Below, one piece after another: positions 8,497-16,954 of a DNA stretch of 64,000 nt. Source of the stretch: Teichococcus aerophilus (GTDB taxonomy: Bacteria > Pseudomonadota > Alphaproteobacteria > Acetobacterales > Acetobacteraceae); assembly GCF_014490485.1 (NCBI RefSeq), contig NZ_JACTVA010000019.1, forward strand, positions 1-64,000. The letters are read 5' to 3'. The notes under the pieces were generated by a model. The model saw only the letters and a program-made list of their open reading frames with translations. It searched no databases and was not told the DNA's origin. The position numbers were made by a program, and so were the translations under genes. Each line of letters begins with the position of its first letter. Position 1 is the first letter of the stretch.

Positions 8497-8594
8497 CAGT
8501 TCTCAGCCGACTTCTATTGATTCGCTGAATTCATATACGCGGACAGATTGTCACTGAGGCACCGCGACCATTGAGCGGCGCCCATCATGCCCAT

Positions 8595-8640
8595 TCGCAG
8601 AAAAAAGATGGGGGTTCGAGGGAATTCCGTCCCCCGACCT
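8595..8640 (-). repeat. 3'-end hairpin repeat, copy 2 (after the LysR gene)
   Basis: Read leftward it has a TCGGGGG / CCCTCGA stem around ACGGAATT, then CCCCCATCTTTTTTCTGCGA. That last 20-base stretch is identical in the copy at 27790-27836. It follows the leftward LysR gene by 12 bp. Confidence 0.7.
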
Positions 8641-8652
8641 TGTTTCCCCCGC

Positions 8653-9510
8653 TCACACCTCCCCCTGCAAGCGCCCCGCATTCTCCAGCACCGCGTCGAT
8701 CAAGGCCTGCGCAGTCGGGTGGCGCGGCCCGGGGCCGATGACGACGAACTCGATCTGCCCCAGTTCCGGCAGGTGGCGGGAGGGCGGCAGCGCCGCCAGA
8801 CCCGGCGGCACCAACCGGTTGGAATGCGCCGTCAGCCCCAGCCCCGCCATCGCCGCCGCGCGCAGCCCGCTGAGGCTGCCGCTGGTGCAGGCGACACGCC
8901 AGGAACGCCCGGCGCGTTCCAGTGCCTCGATGCACAGCGCCCGGGTGATGCTGGGCGGTGGGAACAACACCAGCGGCAATGGCAGTGCCGGGTCCGGCCG
9001 CAAGCCAGGGCGGCCGACCCAGGCCAGTTGTTCCCGCCACACCAGTTCGCCACGAGGGTCACCGGCGCGGCGCTTGGCGAGGATGACGTCCAGCTCCCCG
9101 GCATCGAAACGCTCATACAGCACGCCGCTGAGGCCGACGGTCAGTTCCAGGTCCACGCCGCTATGCGCCCGGCCGAAATCCGCCAGCACCTCCGGCAACC
9201 GGGAATAGGCGAAATCCTCCGACGCCCCCAACCGGATGCGCCCGCGCAGCGGCGAACCGGCCAGGAAGCGGTCTAGCCGCTCGTTGGCCTCCATCACCCC
9301 GCGGGCGAAGCCGGTCAGCGCATCGCCATCCGGCGTCAGCGCCACGGAGTGGGTGTCGCGGGCGAACAGGCTGCGGCCGAGCGCTTCCTCCAGCCGCCGG
9401 ATATGCTGGCTGACGGTGGATTGCCGCAGGCCCAGCCGGCGCGCGGCCTGGGTAAAGCTGCGGGTCTCGGCGATGGCGAGGAAGGAGCGGAGCAGTTCAG
9501 GGTGCACCAT
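8653..9510 (-). CDS. LysR-family transcriptional regulator
   Basis: A 285-residue LysR regulator: winged HTH near residues 3-62 (LLRSFLAIAETRSFTQAARRL... then STVSQHIRRLEEALG) and a periplasmic-binding-protein-like effector domain to the end. The start is ATG 9510 (MVHPELLRSF), where LysR similarity begins; the frame is open upstream but crosses into the carrier gene. It is divergent from the SBF-like carrier at 9622 with a 111-bp shared control region, the usual arrangement for a LysR regulator controlling its neighbour. The effector is unknown. Confidence 0.9.
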   Translation of the reverse strand: MVHPELLRSFLAIAETRSFTQAARRLGLRQSTVSQHIRRLEEALGRSLFARDTHSVALTPDGDALTGFARGVMEANERLDRFLAGSPLRGRIRLGASEDFAYSRLPEVLADFGRAHSGVDLELTVGLSGVLYERFDAGELDVILAKRRAGDPRGELVWREQLAWVGRPGLRPDPALPLPLVLFPPPSITRALCIEALERAGRSWRVACTSGSLSGLRAAAMAGLGLTAHSNRLVPPGLAALPPSRHLPELGQIEFVVIGPGPRHPTAQALIDAVLENAGRLQGEV

Positions 9511-9519
9511 GCGGGCATG

Positions 9520-9540
9520 GTTATCACGGTTCACGCTAAC
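9520..9540. promoter_or_regulatory. Candidate LysR operator
   Basis: GTTA and TAAC halves separated by 13 bases lie in the short divergent promoter region, within the size range of LysR T-N11-A-type boxes. The inverted repeat is short, so this is weak evidence. Confidence 0.3.
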
Positions 9541-9621
9541 TCTTATCGAAAACATCCGCTTCGTGAATAACCGCGCCGGGGCGTATGGAAGGAGCGACCT
9601 CGAACTGCCGGACATCTTCCC

Positions 9622-10617
9622 ATGCAATGGCTCCGCCGCATCCCCATCGACCGCTTCCTGCTGATGCTGATCGGCACCGTGCTGCTGGCAGCGTTGCTGC
9701 CGGCGCGTGGCGCGGCGGTGCCGGTGGTGGAGATCGGCGTCTCCGTCGCCGTGGCGCTGCTGTTCTTCCTCTATGGCGCCAAGCTGGCGCCCAAGGCGGT
9801 GGTGGAAGGGCTGCTGCACTGGCGGCTACAGGCGCTGGTGATGGCCAGCACCTTCGTGCTGTTCCCGCTGCTGGGCCTGGCCGCCACCTTCCTGTTCGGC
9901 CGCTGGCTGGGGCCGGGCCTGTCGCTCGGGCTGCTGTTCCTGTGCGTGCTGCCCTCGACCGTGCAGTCCTCCATCGCCTTCACCTCGGTGGCGCGCGGCA
10001 ACGTGCCGGCGGCGCTGTGCAGTGCCTCGGTCTCCAACCTCATCGGCATGGTGGCGACCCCGGCGCTGGTGGCCCTGCTACTGACCACCAAGGGCGGCGG
10101 CTTCAGCACCCAGGCGCTGGAGGATATCGGCCTGCACCTGCTGCTGCCCTTCCTGCTGGGCCAGCTGGCACGGCCGCTGATCGGCGGCTTCATCGGCCGC
10201 CACAAGTTGCTGACCTCCATCGTCGATCGCGGCTCCATCCTGCTGGTGGTCTACGCCGCCTTCAGCGAGGGCATGGTCTCCGGCATCTGGCACCAGGTGG
10301 ACGCGACCAGCCTGGTGGTGGTGATCCTGGTGGACAGCGTCATCCTGGCCATGGTGCTGGCCATCACCACGCTTTCCGCCCGCTGGCTGGGCTTCAGCAA
10401 GGCGGATGAGATCGTCATTGTCTTCTGCGGCTCCAAGAAGAGCCTGGCGAGTGGCATCCCGATGGCGAACATCCTGTTCCCTGGCCAGCCGATGGGCCTG
10501 CTGGTGCTGCCGCTGATGCTGTTCCACCAGATCCAGCTCTTCGCCTGCGCCGCCCTGGCCCAACGCTATGCAAGGCGGGACGAACCGGCACTCGCCAACG
10601 CGCTGCCTGCCGAATGA
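9622..10617 (+). CDS. Bile acid:sodium symporter-like carrier (SBF-like, YfeH type)
   Basis: A 331-residue inner-membrane protein with about nine or ten membrane segments, resembling the SBF-like/YfeH branch of the bile acid:sodium symporter superfamily. Typical features are the YGAKLAPKAV loop near residue 52, LPSTVQSSIAFTSVARGN near 111-128 and the FCGSKKSLASGIPMAN block near 271-286. The substrate is unknown; most bacterial members transport organic anions with sodium. It is divergent from a LysR regulator that probably controls it. The amidase gene starts 40 bp downstream on the same strand. Confidence 0.85.
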   Translation: MQWLRRIPIDRFLLMLIGTVLLAALLPARGAAVPVVEIGVSVAVALLFFLYGAKLAPKAVVEGLLHWRLQALVMASTFVLFPLLGLAATFLFGRWLGPGLSLGLLFLCVLPSTVQSSIAFTSVARGNVPAALCSASVSNLIGMVATPALVALLLTTKGGGFSTQALEDIGLHLLLPFLLGQLARPLIGGFIGRHKLLTSIVDRGSILLVVYAAFSEGMVSGIWHQVDATSLVVVILVDSVILAMVLAITTLSARWLGFSKADEIVIVFCGSKKSLASGIPMANILFPGQPMGLLVLPLMLFHQIQLFACAALAQRYARRDEPALANALPAE

Positions 10618-10657
10618 GCCTGGACGGGGATGCGGCACTCCCGCAGCCTCCCCGCCC

Positions 10658-11938
10658 ATGACAACGAACCCCGCCGACCTCTCCGCCACCGAGGCCGCCC
10701 GGCGCATCGACGCCGGCAGCCTGCGCCCCGAAGCCCTGATGGAAGCCTGCCTGGACCGTATCGCCGCGCGCGAGGACACGGTCCGGGCCTTCGTGCATCT
10801 GGACCCCGCCCTCGCCCGCGCGGCGGCGGCCCGGCCGCTCTCCGGCGTACTCGCCGGCCTGCCGGTGGGCGTGAAGGATGTGCTGGATACAGCGGACCAG
10901 CCATCGCAATACGGCTCGCCCATCTGGCATGGCTACCAGCCGAAGGCGGATGCCTATGCGGTGGCGGCCACGCGCCGTGCCGGCGGCGTGGTGCTGGGCA
11001 AGACGGTGACGACGGAATTCGCCACCCGCCAGCCGGGCCCCACCACCAACCCGCACAATCCGGCGCACACGCCGGGCGGCTCCTCCTCCGGCTCGGCGGC
11101 CGGGGTCGCAGCGGGGTTCTTCCCGCTGGCCTTCGGCACCCAGACGGCAGGCTCCATCCTGCGCCCGGCGGCCTATTGCGGCATCACCGGCTTCAAGCCG
11201 AGCCACGGGCTGATCCACCGCGCCGGCATGAAGGTGATGAGCGAAAGCCTCGACACCATCGGCGTCTTCGGCCGAGCCGCCGCCGATTGCGCGTTGTTCG
11301 CCAGCGCGCTGACCGGGCTGGACCTCGGCGACGTGCCGCAGGCCACCGGCGCCGCGCCCCGCATCGCCCTGTGCCTGGGCGCCGGTGCCGATTCGCTGAC
11401 CGGCGAGACCAAGGCATTGCTGGACGATGTGGCCGCCGCCTGTTCCAGGGCCGGCGCAAAGGTCACGCGCATTGACCTGCCCGCCGCGCTGCAAGCAGCG
11501 CAGGACGCCCACCCGATGATGATGCACGGCGAATCCGCGCAATCCCTGGCCTGGGAACGCGCCAGCCACCGCCAACAGATTTCCGAAGTGCTGAATGAGC
11601 GGCTGGACTGGGCCGAGGCACAGCCCGCCACCACCCTGGTGGCCGCGCGCGCGACCATCGCCCAGGCACGCAACGCCTTCCAGGACCTGATGGCCGATTA
11701 CGACATCCTGCTGACCGCCTCCGCCCCCGGCGAGGCACCGGAAGGCATCGAATGGACGGGCGACCCAATCTGCAATGCGGTGTGGACGGCGCTGCAGGGA
11801 CCCTGCATCAGTCTGCCCGCCGGCACCGGGCCAGCCGGCTTGCCCCTGGGGGTGCAGCTGGTGGCACCGTTCGGGGCGGACAAGGCGTTGCTGGGCTGGG
11901 CCTGGTGGGTGGAAGCGGTTGTGGCCTATGGGGCCTGA
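10658..11938 (+). CDS. Amidase-signature family amidase
   Basis: A 426-residue amidase-signature enzyme hydrolysing a carboxamide to acid and ammonia. The Ser-cisSer-Lys triad is visible: Lys73 in PVGVKDVLD, the GGSSSGSAAG motif at 140-149 with the cis-Ser near 143, and the nucleophile Ser166 in GTQTAGSILRPA. The start is ATG 10658, where similarity begins. The C-terminal half is shorter than in many family members but complete. Substrate cannot be read from the sequence; the upstream carrier may import it, as the genes lie close on one strand. Confidence 0.88.
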   Translation: MTTNPADLSATEAARRIDAGSLRPEALMEACLDRIAAREDTVRAFVHLDPALARAAAARPLSGVLAGLPVGVKDVLDTADQPSQYGSPIWHGYQPKADAYAVAATRRAGGVVLGKTVTTEFATRQPGPTTNPHNPAHTPGGSSSGSAAGVAAGFFPLAFGTQTAGSILRPAAYCGITGFKPSHGLIHRAGMKVMSESLDTIGVFGRAAADCALFASALTGLDLGDVPQATGAAPRIALCLGAGADSLTGETKALLDDVAAACSRAGAKVTRIDLPAALQAAQDAHPMMMHGESAQSLAWERASHRQQISEVLNERLDWAEAQPATTLVAARATIAQARNAFQDLMADYDILLTASAPGEAPEGIEWTGDPICNAVWTALQGPCISLPAGTGPAGLPLGVQLVAPFGADKALLGWAWWVEAVVAYGA

Positions 11939-12028
11939 TCGCGCAGCGGGAATGCCCCAGCCCCGGGCTTGAACCCACGGTTGAGCCCAAGCTAACCTTA
12001 CGCTCCTGTGACAGCCGTGGATTCACCG

Positions 12029-12382
12029 ATGCCTCCTGCTTGCCGATTGTGGCCGCTGGCCGCCCTCCTGCTCATCGCCGGCTGTGCCGACCGCTGGGAA
12101 AAGCCCGGCGCCACGCCTGCGGAGTTCGAGGTCACGCAGTCCCGTTGCGAGGCACGGAGCCAGGCCGAGTTCCCGCCGGTCATGACGCAGGTGATGTCCA
12201 CCGCCGGCCACACCACCCCGGTGCAGACCAACTGCCAGAACAGCGCCAACAACACCAACTGCCGCACGACCGGCGGCCAGTACGTTCCGCCCACCTACCG
12301 GATGGTCGACCAGGCGCGGGAGCCGCGGGACCGCGCGATCGCCGCCTGCCTGGTGGAGCATGGCTGGCGCCGGGCGGAATGA
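12029..12382 (+). CDS. Small predicted lipoprotein
   Basis: A 117-residue protein starting MPPACRLWPLAALLLIAGCADRW: a lipoprotein signal with lipobox IAGC. The mature part contains four further cysteines, two of them in TNCQNSANNTNCRTTGGQY, which may form a disulphide. I do not recognise the family. A GTG at 12008 would add seven residues; neither start has a good ribosome site. Two hairpins follow the stop. Confidence 0.6.
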   Translation: MPPACRLWPLAALLLIAGCADRWEKPGATPAEFEVTQSRCEARSQAEFPPVMTQVMSTAGHTTPVQTNCQNSANNTNCRTTGGQYVPPTYRMVDQAREPRDRAIAACLVEHGWRRAE

Positions 12383-12387
12383 AGCAA

Positions 12388-12414
12388 CGGCCGCCAGGAT
12401 GACCCTGGCGGCCG
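12388..12414. terminator. Perfect 11-bp hairpin between convergent genes
   Basis: Arms CGGCCGCCAGG and CCTGGCGGCCG flank an ATGAC loop, 5 bp after the lipoprotein stop and between two convergent genes. There is no T-run, but the stem is long and perfect. Confidence 0.6.
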
Positions 12415-12424
12415 TGCAGTCTCC

Positions 12425-12444
12425 GTGAGGCGTAGGCGCCTCAC
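12425..12444. terminator. Second hairpin between convergent genes
   Basis: Eight-base perfect arms GTGAGGCG and CGCCTCAC flank a TAGG loop, 10 bp from the preceding hairpin and 24 bp from the stop of the leftward gene. It probably serves that gene. Confidence 0.5.
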
Positions 12445-12468
12445 GAACGGGATGTCAGGCCGAATGCC

Positions 12469-12822
12469 TCAGCGCGAAGGCGTGGCGCTGACCTTGTCCA
12501 GCAGCGCGGACGCCGCGTTCACGCAGGCCTGCATCGGCTCGTTCTCCGCGCAGCGGATGCGGATGCGGGTATCGCCGTGCTGGATGGAGAACGACGCGGC
12601 CTTGGAGGGCGGGCCGAAGCGGTGCGGGCCATGCATGCCGGGGCCACGATGCAGGCCACGCTCGCCAGGACCACGCTCACCAGGACCACGGGCCTCGGTG
12701 CGCGGCGCCGGGCCTTCCACCTGCGGCGGGCCACCGGCCGGCGGCTGCGGTGCCTGGGCCATCGCGACGCCGGTGGCGCCCAGCATGACCAGACCAGCGC
12801 CGAGCATCAGGATCTTCTTCAT
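12469..12822 (-). CDS. Small exported Pro/Gly/Arg-rich protein
   Basis: A 117-residue protein with a clear signal peptide (MKKILMLGAGLVMLGATGVAMA, cleavage after AMA-QA). The middle is low-complexity, with repeats of RGPGERGPGERG and HRGPGMHGPHRFGP. The C-terminal 45 residues are more ordered: SFSIQHGDTRIRIRCAENEPMQACVNAASALLDKV, with two cysteines that may pair in the periplasm. I cannot assign a function. AAAGGG precedes the ATG. Confidence 0.65.
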   Translation of the reverse strand: MKKILMLGAGLVMLGATGVAMAQAPQPPAGGPPQVEGPAPRTEARGPGERGPGERGLHRGPGMHGPHRFGPPSKAASFSIQHGDTRIRIRCAENEPMQACVNAASALLDKVSATPSR

Positions 12823-13046
12823 GGTTTACCCTTTCATTCTTGCGGCAGGCAGTGTGGAAACACCGCCCTGACGACCATTCAATTGCTAGCGGCAAATGAA
12901 CGCGTCGTCCCGAAAGAAGTTGTGAGCAAATGTTTCGAGATCAGTACTACGTTTGTAACCCCGAAAACCCACGCAGAAAATCGAGTTCTTTTTTCTACGC
13001 CAATTCTGCCATGAATTCGCCGCAGCATACATAGGCGCGGCACGGT

Positions 13047-13071
13047 GGGGCGGAAGACTTGCTTCCGCCCC
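13047..13071 (-). terminator. Terminator hairpin after the first hyuB
   Basis: Perfect 10-bp arms GGGGCGGAAG and CTTCCGCCCC around a five-base loop, 9 bp after the hyuB stop. It marks the end of the long leftward catabolic cluster. Confidence 0.65.
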
Positions 13072-13080
13072 CTGCCCCGA

Positions 13081-14736
13081 TTACTCGGCGGCAGCGCCGT
13101 GGTGAAGTGCGGCCGTCTCGGCGGAAATCAAGCCGTTCTTCAGATCGGACGCCACCTTCGCCGGGTCACGCTCCACCGGCGCACCCAGGCCGCCACCGCC
13201 GGGGGTCAGCACCACCAGCCGCTCACCGGCCGGGATGACCTGCAGGCCCTTGCCACGCAGCACCTGGCCGGAGCCGAGCCCGACATAGCCGGCCGCGCCG
13301 TCCGCGCCACCATCCCGCCCGCGCGGCGGGTACTGGATGCGGTCGAACGCCGCCAGCAGCTCGAACGGCGCGTCGTCCCGGTTCTCGATCTCCATGATCT
13401 GGCCGAGGCCGCCGCGATACCGCCCGGCGCCGCCGGAATCCGGGCGGAACTCCTTGCGCCAGAACATCAGCGGGGACTGGATCTCCGCGATCTCCACCGG
13501 CGTCCCATGCACGCCGGAGGGATAGGCGGCCGCCGAGAGCCCATCCTGCGCCGGGCGGCCGCCGGTACCGCCATTGGTGGTGATGGCCAGCGCATAGCCA
13601 TGGTTCGGCCCGTAGCCGGCCGGACGCGTGCCACGCACGGCGATGTTCCAGAGGCAGGAGGTGCCCTCCGCCGGCACCCGGTCCGGGATCGCCTGCCGCA
13701 GGCAGCCGAACACCATGTCCGGCAACATCTGCCCGATGATGTGACGGGACGAGACCGGCGCCGGCTTCTCCGCATTCAGGATGGCGCCCGCGGGGGCCGA
13801 GACGGTCAAGGGTGCCAGCGAACCTGCGTTGTTCGGGATCTGCGCCGCAACGACGCAGCCCAGCCCGAACACCGTATAGGCGGTGGTGTAGGCGATCGGC
13901 ACGTTGATGCCGCGCCGCGCCGCGTCCGAGGTGCCGGTGTAGTCGACGTGGATGCTGTCCTCGCCGATGGTCAGCTTCGCCTTCAGCTCCAGCGGGTGGT
14001 CGTAGCCATCCACCATCATGCTGTAGGACCAAGTGCCCTTCGGCAGTTTCGCGATCTCCGCCAGCACCGCCTCGCGCGAGCGGGCGATGATGTGCTCGGC
14101 CAGCGGGTCCAGCGTATCGATGCCGAACTCCTCCATCATGGCGGAGAGCGCGCGGGCACCGACGTCGTTGCAGGCGGCCAGGGAATAGGTGTCGCCCTCA
14201 GTATCCACCGGCAGGCGGGTATTGGCGCGGATCATCGCCATCAGCGTCTCATTGACCTGACCCTGGTCGATGAGCTTCAGCATCGGGATGTAAAGGCCTT
14301 CCATGAAGACATCGCTGGCTTCAGGCCCGTTGCCGAGGCCGCCAATGTCCATCAGGTGGCTGGTGCAGGAGAACAGGCCGACCAGTTTGCCGCGATGGAA
14401 GGCGGGCGTGGTGATGACGAAGTCGTTCAGGTGCCCCGTGCCCATCCACGGGTCGTTGGTGATGTAGGCGTCGCCTTCCTTCATCGTCTCGACCGGGAAG
14501 TGACGGATGAAATGCTTCACCGCCTCGGCCATCGAGTTGATGTGGCCGGGCGTGCCCGTCACCGCCTGCGCCAGCATCCGCCCCTTCAGGTCGAACACGC
14601 CGGCGGAGATGTCCTCGCATTCCCGCACGATCGGGCTGAAGGCGGTGCGGATCAGCACCTGCGCCTGCTCGCCGACGACGGCGATCAGGCGGTTCCACAT
14701 GATCTGCAGGTCGATCAAGCCGGGCTGGGCGCTCAT
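13081..14736 (-). CDS. hyuB: Hydantoinase/oxoprolinase B-type subunit (first pair)
   Basis: A 551-residue HyuB-type subunit of an ATP-dependent amidohydrolase of the 5-oxoprolinase/N-methylhydantoinase class, which opens cyclic amide rings with ATP hydrolysis. Family features include DLQIMWNRLIAVVGEQAQVLIRTAF at the start, ISAGVFDLKGRMLAQ, YITNDPWMGTGHLNDFV near 95-111 and the Gly-rich YRGGLGQIMEIE and LTPGGGGLG near the end. Its ATG overlaps the hyuA stop by 4 bp (ATGA), so the subunits are translationally coupled. It is the last gene of the cluster. Hydantoin, 5-oxoproline or another lactam are all possible substrates. Confidence 0.9.
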   Translation of the reverse strand: MSAQPGLIDLQIMWNRLIAVVGEQAQVLIRTAFSPIVRECEDISAGVFDLKGRMLAQAVTGTPGHINSMAEAVKHFIRHFPVETMKEGDAYITNDPWMGTGHLNDFVITTPAFHRGKLVGLFSCTSHLMDIGGLGNGPEASDVFMEGLYIPMLKLIDQGQVNETLMAMIRANTRLPVDTEGDTYSLAACNDVGARALSAMMEEFGIDTLDPLAEHIIARSREAVLAEIAKLPKGTWSYSMMVDGYDHPLELKAKLTIGEDSIHVDYTGTSDAARRGINVPIAYTTAYTVFGLGCVVAAQIPNNAGSLAPLTVSAPAGAILNAEKPAPVSSRHIIGQMLPDMVFGCLRQAIPDRVPAEGTSCLWNIAVRGTRPAGYGPNHGYALAITTNGGTGGRPAQDGLSAAAYPSGVHGTPVEIAEIQSPLMFWRKEFRPDSGGAGRYRGGLGQIMEIENRDDAPFELLAAFDRIQYPPRGRDGGADGAAGYVGLGSGQVLRGKGLQVIPAGERLVVLTPGGGGLGAPVERDPAKVASDLKNGLISAETAALHHGAAAE

Positions 14737-16823
14737 GCCGCCTTCCTTTCCATCACGATGCAGCCGGCGCCATCGATATGCGCGTCGAAGCTGGCGGATA
14801 CGTAGGTCGTCGTCTCATCCTCGGCGATCACCACCGGTCCAGGCACCACGGCCCCCGGCGGCATGGCGTTGCGCTGGTACACCGGCACCTCGACGCGCTT
14901 CTCGCTGCGGCCATCGAAGATCCAGCGGACGCCGGTGGGCGCCGGCGCCTCGGCCACGCCGACTGCCGGCATCACCTCCGGCTTCTTCGCCTCGGTGGAG
15001 ACCAGCACGGACCAGTTCAGCACCTCGATCGCCGCCTTCGGGATGATGCGTGCGAACTGGGAGGCGTACTCGGCCTCGAAGATCCGGCGCAGCTCCGGCA
15101 CGTCGTCCACCGTCAGCTCCCGGTTCGGCAGCAGGACGGTGATTTCGTGGCCCTGGCCGACATAGCGCATGAAGGCCATGCGGCGTTCGAACAACGGCGC
15201 GCCCTGGGCGCCCGGCTCCACCAGCGCGCGCGCGGCCGCCGTCATTTCCGTGAAGAGTGACGAAACCGAACCACTATCAAAGCTTTCATCCACCCGCGCA
15301 TGGCGGGAGCGGACGATCTCATAGGCCACCGGCGCCGCCAGGAATCCCACGGCCGAGCCGACGCCCGCATTGGGCGGCACCAGCACACGGCTGACGCCCA
15401 CCTTCTCCGCCACCCGGGCCGCGTGCAGCGGCGCGGCGCCACCAAAGGCGATCATGGTATGCTGGCCGATCACCGCGCCACGCTCCGCCGCATGGACGCG
15501 GGCGGCGCTGGCCATGTTCTCGCACACCATCTCATACACGGCGTAGGCGGACATCTCGGCGGAAAGGCCCAGCTTGTCACCGATATGCGCCTTCAGGGCG
15601 CCGAGCGAGAGGTCGTCCCGCAGCGTCATGGTGCCGCCCGCGAAGCCCTTGGGCTCGATCAGCCCCATCGCCACGTCGGCATCCGTCACCGCCGGCCGCG
15701 TGCCGCCCTGCCCGTAGCAGGCCGGGCCGGGAACGGAGGAGGCGCTCTCCGGCCCCACCGCCACGCGCTGCATCGCATCCACCTGCGCGATGGAGCCACC
15801 GCCGGCACCGATCTCGACCATCTCGATCACAGGGATGCGCAGCGGCAGGCCGGAGCCCTTCAGGAAGCGCGCCGTCCGGTCCACCTCGAAGAAGCGGGAC
15901 GTCGCCGGCTCGCCCTTCTCGATCAGGCAAACCTTGGCGGTGGTGCCGCCCATGTCGAAGGACAGCACGCGCTGCTCATTCGCCCGCAGCGCCACCTGCG
16001 CGGCGAAGATGGCACCGCCGGCCGGGCCGGATTCCACCAGCCGCACCGGGAATTTCTGCGCCGTCTCCAGCGCCGTCAGCCCACCACCCGAGGTGACGAG
16101 GTAGGTGGCACCGCGATACTGCCGCGCCTGCAACGCCGCCGCCATGCGGCCGAGATAGCCTTCCATCAGCGGCTGCACATAGGCGTTGGCAACAGCGGTG
16201 GAAGTCCGCTCGTACTCGCGCACCTCCGGGCAGACCTCGTGCGCCATGGTGATGGCCAGGCCCGGCAGCAGCGCCTTCAGCACCGCCGCCGCCTGCTGCT
16301 CATGCGCCGGGTTGGCGTAGGCATGCAGGAAGGCGAAAGCGACGCTCTGCACGCCCGCCTTCTCCAGTTCCGGTGCCAGCGCGGCGACTGCCGCCTCATC
16401 CAAAGGCAGGCGGACGATGCCCTCGGCATCCACCCGCTCCGGCACCGTGAAGCGCAGCGCGCGCGGCACCAGCGGGCGCGGCTTCTCCAGCGTCAGGTCA
16501 TACTGGTCGTACCGGCTCTCGGTGCCGATCTCCAGCACGTCGCGGAAGCCCTCGGTGGCGACCAGCGCCGTCTTCGCCCCGCGCCGCTCGATGATGGCGT
16601 TGGTGGCCAGGGTGGTGCCATGCACGAACACATCTATGTCGGAGAAATGCAGCCCCGCATCCTCCAGCACCAGCCCGATGCCTTGCAGCACCCCTTCCTC
16701 CGGCGCCGCGGGCGTGGTCAGGACCTTGCGGGTACGCCGCGTGCCGCCTGCATCCAGGACGACATCAGTAAAGGTTCCGCCAATATCAGCGGCCAACCGG
16801 ACGGGTGGCGAGGTCTGCAACAC
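14733..16823 (-). CDS. hyuA: Hydantoinase/oxoprolinase A-type subunit (first pair)
   Basis: A 696-residue HyuA-type subunit carrying the ATP-binding actin-like fold. The N terminus has RLAADIGGTFTDVVLD, the phosphate-binding strand, followed by VFVHGTTLATNAIIERRG and later VLSFDMGGTTAKVCL and GAGGGSIAQVD. I chose GTG 16823 because GGGAG lies 5 bases upstream and similarity begins there; the open frame continues to 16961, which would overlap the upstream kinase gene. It overlaps hyuB by 4 bp. It differs clearly from the second HyuA at 24724, so the pairs probably handle different ring substrates. Confidence 0.9.
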   Translation of the reverse strand: MLQTSPPVRLAADIGGTFTDVVLDAGGTRRTRKVLTTPAAPEEGVLQGIGLVLEDAGLHFSDIDVFVHGTTLATNAIIERRGAKTALVATEGFRDVLEIGTESRYDQYDLTLEKPRPLVPRALRFTVPERVDAEGIVRLPLDEAAVAALAPELEKAGVQSVAFAFLHAYANPAHEQQAAAVLKALLPGLAITMAHEVCPEVREYERTSTAVANAYVQPLMEGYLGRMAAALQARQYRGATYLVTSGGGLTALETAQKFPVRLVESGPAGGAIFAAQVALRANEQRVLSFDMGGTTAKVCLIEKGEPATSRFFEVDRTARFLKGSGLPLRIPVIEMVEIGAGGGSIAQVDAMQRVAVGPESASSVPGPACYGQGGTRPAVTDADVAMGLIEPKGFAGGTMTLRDDLSLGALKAHIGDKLGLSAEMSAYAVYEMVCENMASAARVHAAERGAVIGQHTMIAFGGAAPLHAARVAEKVGVSRVLVPPNAGVGSAVGFLAAPVAYEIVRSRHARVDESFDSGSVSSLFTEMTAAARALVEPGAQGAPLFERRMAFMRYVGQGHEITVLLPNRELTVDDVPELRRIFEAEYASQFARIIPKAAIEVLNWSVLVSTEAKKPEVMPAVGVAEAPAPTGVRWIFDGRSEKRVEVPVYQRNAMPPGAVVPGPVVIAEDETTTYVSASFDAHIDGAGCIVMERKAA

Positions 16824-16954
16824 GGCAACTCCCAGGATATCGTCGCTGGAGCGTGGCGGCCTGCGGCGGGATCGCCAACCGGCCGGAACCACGCAGTCAA
16901 ACAGAAGCCCAGAACGTGGCATGGTGAATCCGCCACGGACCAGGAGCTTACCGT

